NCBI GenBank assembly: GCA_026399315.1
Contig: JAPLRF010000031.1
Location: forward strand, 1 to 39,797
Direction of reading: 5' to 3'
DNA from: Gammaproteobacteria bacterium
GTDB lineage: Bacteria > Pseudomonadota > Gammaproteobacteria > Coxiellales > Coxiellaceae
Length of the DNA stretch: 39,797 nt
The translations under genes were made by a program, and so were the position numbers. Positions within the stretch are counted from its first letter, which is position 1. Each line of letters begins with the position of its first letter. The notes beneath the pieces are model-generated. The model was not told the DNA's origin. It ran no database searches and saw only the letters and a program-made list of their open reading frames with translations. Below are positions 36,057 through 39,797 of this stretch, piece by piece.

Positions 36057-36146
36057 GGGGATCGGTTATCAGGGATCAGAGATCGGTTTAGATAATATCA
36101 TATTGATCACAAATAGCCGATTACTGATCCGCGATAACCGATACCC
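36057..36146. repeat. Inverted repeat overlapping the comEC 3' end
   Basis: The 30-nt arms 36057-36086 and 36117-36146 match at 25 of 30 positions around a 30-nt loop. The right arm contains the comEC stop codon and its last eight codons. It could be a terminator-like structure or a palindromic insertion that now supplies the protein's C-terminus. Confidence 0.75.
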
Positions 36147-38250
36147 GACCCCCGACCTTAATGATAATCGCACCAAAAACAGCGGTATTGTACACTTTTA
36201 TGTGGTTTTGTTGATAACGCAATAGCACCGCAGCCGATGGCAAATGATAACGATTCAGCTCGCCCGCTGAAATAATCGCATAGCGCGGCAAAATCGCTTT
36301 TAAAAAGGCATTGGATGACGATGTGCGACTGCCGTGATGTGGTGACAGTAAAACAGCTGATTGCAATTGCGCGCCATACTGATAAACCAACTCATATTCC
36401 GTTAATTTTTCAATATCCCCCGTCAATAACATTTTGCCACCACGACTTGAAATTTGTATCACGCAGGAACTGTTATTATCTGCATAGGACGCATTAGGCG
36501 CTGGGCTTAACGTGCTAAAATACACATTATCCCAAACCCACGATTGACCAGCAGCACAATAATCAGCATTAAAATGCGCAATTAATTTTGGCGCACTGGT
36601 AAAAATGGTTTTAACCGTAAAATCTTTCACAATCGCATCAGCACCGCCACTGTGATCATTATCGCCATGACTGATTTCTAAGCGATCAATTGTGCGAATG
36701 CCGCGGTATCTTAAATAAGGCGCGACAACCGACTCACCAAAATCAAAACCACCTGGGAAATGCGCGCCCGTATCATACAACATAACGTGATGTGCTGTTT
36801 GGACAAGGACAGATAAACCTTGCCCAACATCAATCACCGTCACCCAATAATTACCCACTTTCGGCACAGGCGGTTGATAAAAAAATAAAGGCAACAATCC
36901 AAAACAGCCAATCCATTTTGCTGGTAATTTTTGTGGCACCAACAAATACAAAGCGCCTATTATTCCCGCTATTAAAACAAAAGGCTTATTAATTGCATGA
37001 TGCCAGCTTGCAAAAGATAAATAAGATGACCAAGTTAAAAATTTCCATAATGGCAGCAGTAATTTTCCAGACAAGAAAAATAGTTTCTGGCTCAATAAAT
37101 GCAGATTAAAAAAATATAATAACACAGAAAATAGCGAAACTGGCAAAATGACAAAACCAATCCAGGGAATGGCAACTGCATTCGTAAAAAAAGCAATAAT
37201 GGACGCTTGTTGAAAAAATAAAAGCATAATAGGTAACAAGCCAATCAATATCGCACCTTGCATTTTCACCCATGATTTAATGTGTTTTTCAGATTGTAAA
37301 CGCCCGGCCATAATCCAAGTTAAAAATCCAATCGACATAAAACTCAAGCAAAAACTGGCATCCATTAAATTAAAGGGATTTAAAATAATAATGATACTGG
37401 CTGCAAAAAATAATCGTCTACCAATAGAAATACGTCGACAAAAAATATTACCCATCATTAAAAAAAACAACATGATTGAAGCGCGTTGTGCTGGAACAGC
37501 AAAACCTGATAACGCACTATAAAGTAACGCGCCAGCCAAGGCTGCTATTTCAGCGGCACGTGTCGCGGGAACAAATAATAATAATCTAGAGGATAATCGC
37601 CACAGTTTATTAATCATAAAATAAAACAATGCGGCAACAAAACCAATATGTAAGCCGGCGATGGCAACCAAATGATTGGTGCCTGTTTTTTGAAATACCT
37701 GCCAATCTGATTCTGTTAATCCGTCGCGCAATCCCACGCACAATGCTGAAATAAACGCGGCCAGGGTTTTATCCTGAATTGATTTTTTTATTTCACCGTG
37801 AATTTTTTCGCGGAAAACAGATAGGGCATATAATTTATTATTACCCAATAATTTATTGTAACGGCTTTTTGCATTAACATAACCTGTCGCTGCAATTCCT
37901 TTCGATAATAAAAATTGTTGATAGTCAAAACCACCTGGATTATGCGAACCGATCGGCGGTTTTAATGTCACGTTTAATTGCCAATGCTGACCAATTTGTA
38001 ATTTTTTAGGATATGAATACCAAGAAATCAACATGACTGTATTTATTTTTTTATGCTGGAAATAATTAACATGGAATTTAAATTGCAACCCGTGAAATTT
38101 TTTTATTGGGACTGAGGTTATTTCACCTTGAATTAATACGGGTTTTTGAAATTCGGGTTTCGGTAACTGCCACTGATTTATCTTGATAAAAATAAAATGG
38201 AGTGATGCGAGCAAAAAGACAATGAGCAGTAACGGGAGATTTTTTTTCAT
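36121..38250 (-). CDS. comEC: ComEC/Rec2-family DNA uptake channel
   Basis: The inner-membrane channel that passes single-stranded DNA into the cytoplasm in natural competence. The 709 residues have an N-terminal hydrophobic helix and OB-like region (about 1-130), the competence domain with about eight to ten membrane segments (about 165-470, with TNHLVAIAGLHIG), and a C-terminal metallo-beta-lactamase domain with SHGDNDHSGG near 527-536. It appears intact. The start ATG has GGGAG directly against it, with no spacer, and lies inside a hairpin. The last eight codons come from an inverted repeat. No other com gene is in the window. Confidence 0.94.
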   Translation of the reverse strand: MKKNLPLLLIVFLLASLHFIFIKINQWQLPKPEFQKPVLIQGEITSVPIKKFHGLQFKFHVNYFQHKKINTVMLISWYSYPKKLQIGQHWQLNVTLKPPIGSHNPGGFDYQQFLLSKGIAATGYVNAKSRYNKLLGNNKLYALSVFREKIHGEIKKSIQDKTLAAFISALCVGLRDGLTESDWQVFQKTGTNHLVAIAGLHIGFVAALFYFMINKLWRLSSRLLLFVPATRAAEIAALAGALLYSALSGFAVPAQRASIMLFFLMMGNIFCRRISIGRRLFFAASIIIILNPFNLMDASFCLSFMSIGFLTWIMAGRLQSEKHIKSWVKMQGAILIGLLPIMLLFFQQASIIAFFTNAVAIPWIGFVILPVSLFSVLLYFFNLHLLSQKLFFLSGKLLLPLWKFLTWSSYLSFASWHHAINKPFVLIAGIIGALYLLVPQKLPAKWIGCFGLLPLFFYQPPVPKVGNYWVTVIDVGQGLSVLVQTAHHVMLYDTGAHFPGGFDFGESVVAPYLRYRGIRTIDRLEISHGDNDHSGGADAIVKDFTVKTIFTSAPKLIAHFNADYCAAGQSWVWDNVYFSTLSPAPNASYADNNSSCVIQISSRGGKMLLTGDIEKLTEYELVYQYGAQLQSAVLLSPHHGSRTSSSNAFLKAILPRYAIISAGELNRYHLPSAAVLLRYQQNHIKVYNTAVFGAIIIKVGGRVSVIADQ

Positions 38251-38255
38251 CTCCC
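38234..38255 (-). promoter_or_regulatory. Hairpin enclosing the comEC start codon
   Basis: GGGAGAT (38234-38240) and ATCTCCC (38249-38255) are perfect 7-bp arms around an 8-nt T/A-rich loop. In the transcript they would pair the Shine-Dalgarno-like GGGAG and part of the ATG. An in-frame stop lies 9 nt upstream, so no earlier start is available. Confidence 0.5.
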
Positions 38256-38311
38256 ATTAGAACAAAGAAAAATAGAAAATTATATCCGGGTTTTTCATAT
38301 TTCCTTAATAC

Positions 38312-38323
38312 TTTACATGTAAA
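38312..38323. promoter_or_regulatory. 12-bp palindrome upstream of the YopJ-like gene
   Basis: TTTACATGTAAA is a perfect palindrome in the 128-bp gap between the divergent comEC and YopJ-like genes. It overlaps a possible -10 (TAAAAT, 38320-38325). It may be a regulator site; the factor is unknown. Confidence 0.3.
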
Positions 38324-38378
38324 ATTTGTCTTAATGCAAATCTAATGGTCATGGAGAAGACAATACCGCGAGAAATAA

Positions 38379-39797
38379 ATGAGAAGCGCTATATTAAACG
38401 AATTTGAAAAGTTGGTATCAGAACCGTTTCAGCACATCTTGCCTGAAAAGCACCTTGAGCTGCTCATAAAAACAAACCCTTCTGCTGATATTCAGCTTAT
38501 AACGTCCGCAGAGTTTAAGACAAGAATACTGGCACTTTTGAGTTCCGAAAAGGAAAAAAAATCCGGTGAAAAAAACATTATTATTCAATTTAAAAACAAT
38601 AACATACCGCACTATGCTTATTTTAAAATACTATTTCACCCAACAAGCAGACCATCATGTGTTTTTATTGACGCATCAACACCACAGGAACATTTTCCAG
38701 GGTTTATTAAAAAATTAAGAACGTACTTTGAGCACGTATACACTGTCGTTGGATGCGACCTAATTAGCAAAATTCAATTAGATACAAAGTCTTGTCCGAT
38801 TTTTGCATATTATCATGCAATATTATTTCACGATAATGCGCTATTAACAGATTTTCTAATATCAAAATGTGTACCCGTACCCAGCAGCACAGACAACCCA
38901 GACTCTTTATTCGAAAATCAAGGCATTACCGGCGATGAAATGAAGCTTGTAAGCAGGTTGCAATCAAATGATCATGACTCAGATGACGATCAAATAGAAT
39001 TCGGGAAGCTCAGCATCACAACCTGGAAGGAAATGCCGCCCGAAGTTGTTGCATACGTACAGTCAATCACTTTTGCGAAAAACTACATTGAATTTCAAAA
39101 GACGAAAAGATTAAATGCTAATTTTTCAGATAAGATGGCGGATCTTTTATCGTACCAAGTTTCTGAATTTACCCTTAACAACAGCAGTAAAGAAAGAAAT
39201 TTAGGGGTGCTCTATTTTTGCGTTGAAATTTTAATTCAGATTGAACGGTTTACATCTAGTCTATCCAATGAGGCAACATGGGGACTGATTTTCCCTTCCG
39301 CTGAATCACCCTGTTATTCTCTTGAAGCCTATAACAGAGCTACACCTTTGGATCTGAATAGAATATTTGACGCATCAAACAGTCCAAAAAAATTAAGGCA
39401 AGCTGAAAGAGATTTTATGCGAGCTCCTTGCACCCCCTCCGGCAAGACTGAGAATGCTTTTTCGTCTTCACAAAGAACAGCTTCCTCTAATCCAAGAAAC
39501 TCACAACACTCAACTTCAGAAGACAACAACTCAACGTTGGATTTATTTGATGGCTTACTAAATATTAACGACGGTATTGACGATAACAGATTTCCAGAAA
39601 CACCCTGTCGTAATGGAGGGACTATTCAAAATAGAGCAGAAGGAAGCCCTGAGGTAACAACGGCATTTACTGGGGCTGATGAAGATACTGCAGGAACAAG
39701 AGAAGGGACTTGCACACCAGTACAAAGAAATAGGCTATTTACTGCACCAATGCCAAAACCATCTCCGAAAAAGGCGACTGTTAACATTGACAGCGCA
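38379..39797 (+). CDS. YopJ-like (C55/clan CE) candidate effector, partial at window edge
   Basis: An uninterrupted frame of 473 codons that runs off the window, starting at ATG 38379; an in-frame TAA directly precedes it. Residues 67-152 resemble the YopJ catalytic core: His78 in IPHYAYF, Asp98 in CVFIDAS (YopJ FEPAS; Asp also occurs, as in HopZ1), and Gln133 with Cys139 in IQLDTKSCPIFAYYHAILF. The Gln-to-Cys spacing of six equals YopJ. H-D and D-C distances (20 and 41) are close to YopJ (19 and 44). Residues about 200-330 are unrecognised. From about 355 the protein is Ser/Thr/Asn-rich and low in complexity. No signal peptide or membrane helix. Best guess: a translocated acetyltransferase or peptidase delivered by Dot/Icm. 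Confidence 0.7.
   Translation, partial: MRSAILNEFEKLVSEPFQHILPEKHLELLIKTNPSADIQLITSAEFKTRILALLSSEKEKKSGEKNIIIQFKNNNIPHYAYFKILFHPTSRPSCVFIDASTPQEHFPGFIKKLRTYFEHVYTVVGCDLISKIQLDTKSCPIFAYYHAILFHDNALLTDFLISKCVPVPSSTDNPDSLFENQGITGDEMKLVSRLQSNDHDSDDDQIEFGKLSITTWKEMPPEVVAYVQSITFAKNYIEFQKTKRLNANFSDKMADLLSYQVSEFTLNNSSKERNLGVLYFCVEILIQIERFTSSLSNEATWGLIFPSAESPCYSLEAYNRATPLDLNRIFDASNSPKKLRQAERDFMRAPCTPSGKTENAFSSSQRTASSNPRNSQHSTSEDNNSTLDLFDGLLNINDGIDDNRFPETPCRNGGTIQNRAEGSPEVTTAFTGADEDTAGTREGTCTPVQRNRLFTAPMPKPSPKKATVNIDSA

Noticed and set aside
38304..38334. Two CTTAA motifs upstream of the YopJ-like gene as a PmrA box
   Set aside because: PmrA sites in Legionella and Coxiella need two CTTAA-type half-sites about 11 bp apart (start to start); these are 26 bp apart.

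Overview
The window looks like part of a chromosome from a host-associated gammaproteobacterium of the Legionellales (Coxiella/Legionella side). The main reasons are a Dot/Icm type IVB secretion block (dotA, icmV, icmW, icmX) in the classical divergent layout, the gammaproteobacterial envelope gene order cdsA-dxr-bamA-skp-lpxD-fabZ-lpxA with lpxB and rnhB close by, and an AT-rich composition. No rRNA, tRNA, CRISPR array, transposase gene or phage gene is visible.

Layout. 1-445 holds two large cloverleaf-like palindromes and a promoter for an Hsp70-like (YegD-type) protein (446-1702). It converges with a D-Ala-D-Ala ligase (1715-2767). 2768-3128 is non-coding and rich in hairpins. rnhB (-) diverges from a Gfo/Idh/MocA oxidoreductase that overlaps lpxB (+). 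5897-15491 is a long minus-strand envelope cluster: yihY, cdsA, dxr, bamA, skp, lpxD, fabZ, lpxA and a GT39-like membrane glycosyltransferase. The usual rseP and uppS are absent from it. wrbA-zapE and fis follow on the plus strand.

17735-23494 is the secretion block: an acyl carrier protein, dotA and icmV on the minus strand; icmW, an unrecognised exported Pro/Ala-rich protein and icmX on the plus strand. 23502-27157 is an LPS inner-core heptose operon (zinc-ribbon protein, waaF, hldE, hldD; all minus). Next are a CBS-domain protein and a DnaQ-like exonuclease (+). trpR (-) then lies beside a three-gene ABC importer of the TrpXYZ type, and I see a TrpR-like operator over the importer's predicted promoter.

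31602-32789 encodes a eukaryotic-like protein kinase, a plausible Dot/Icm effector. 32934-33205 is a 272-bp MITE-like inverted-repeat element. lpxK, msbA and comEC follow on the minus strand. From 38379 to the window edge an uninterrupted plus-strand reading frame (at least 473 codons) has the His-Asp-Gln-Cys pattern of YopJ-family acetyltransferases, so it is a second candidate effector and probably the most interesting gene here.

Together the genes build lipid A, LPS core and outer membrane (lpxA/B/D/K, fabZ, msbA, waaF, hldD/E, bamA, skp), provide isoprenoid and phospholipid precursors (dxr, cdsA), assemble part of an effector-injecting machine, and import and sense what is probably tryptophan. 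All functional calls come from reading motifs by eye. No database search was run.
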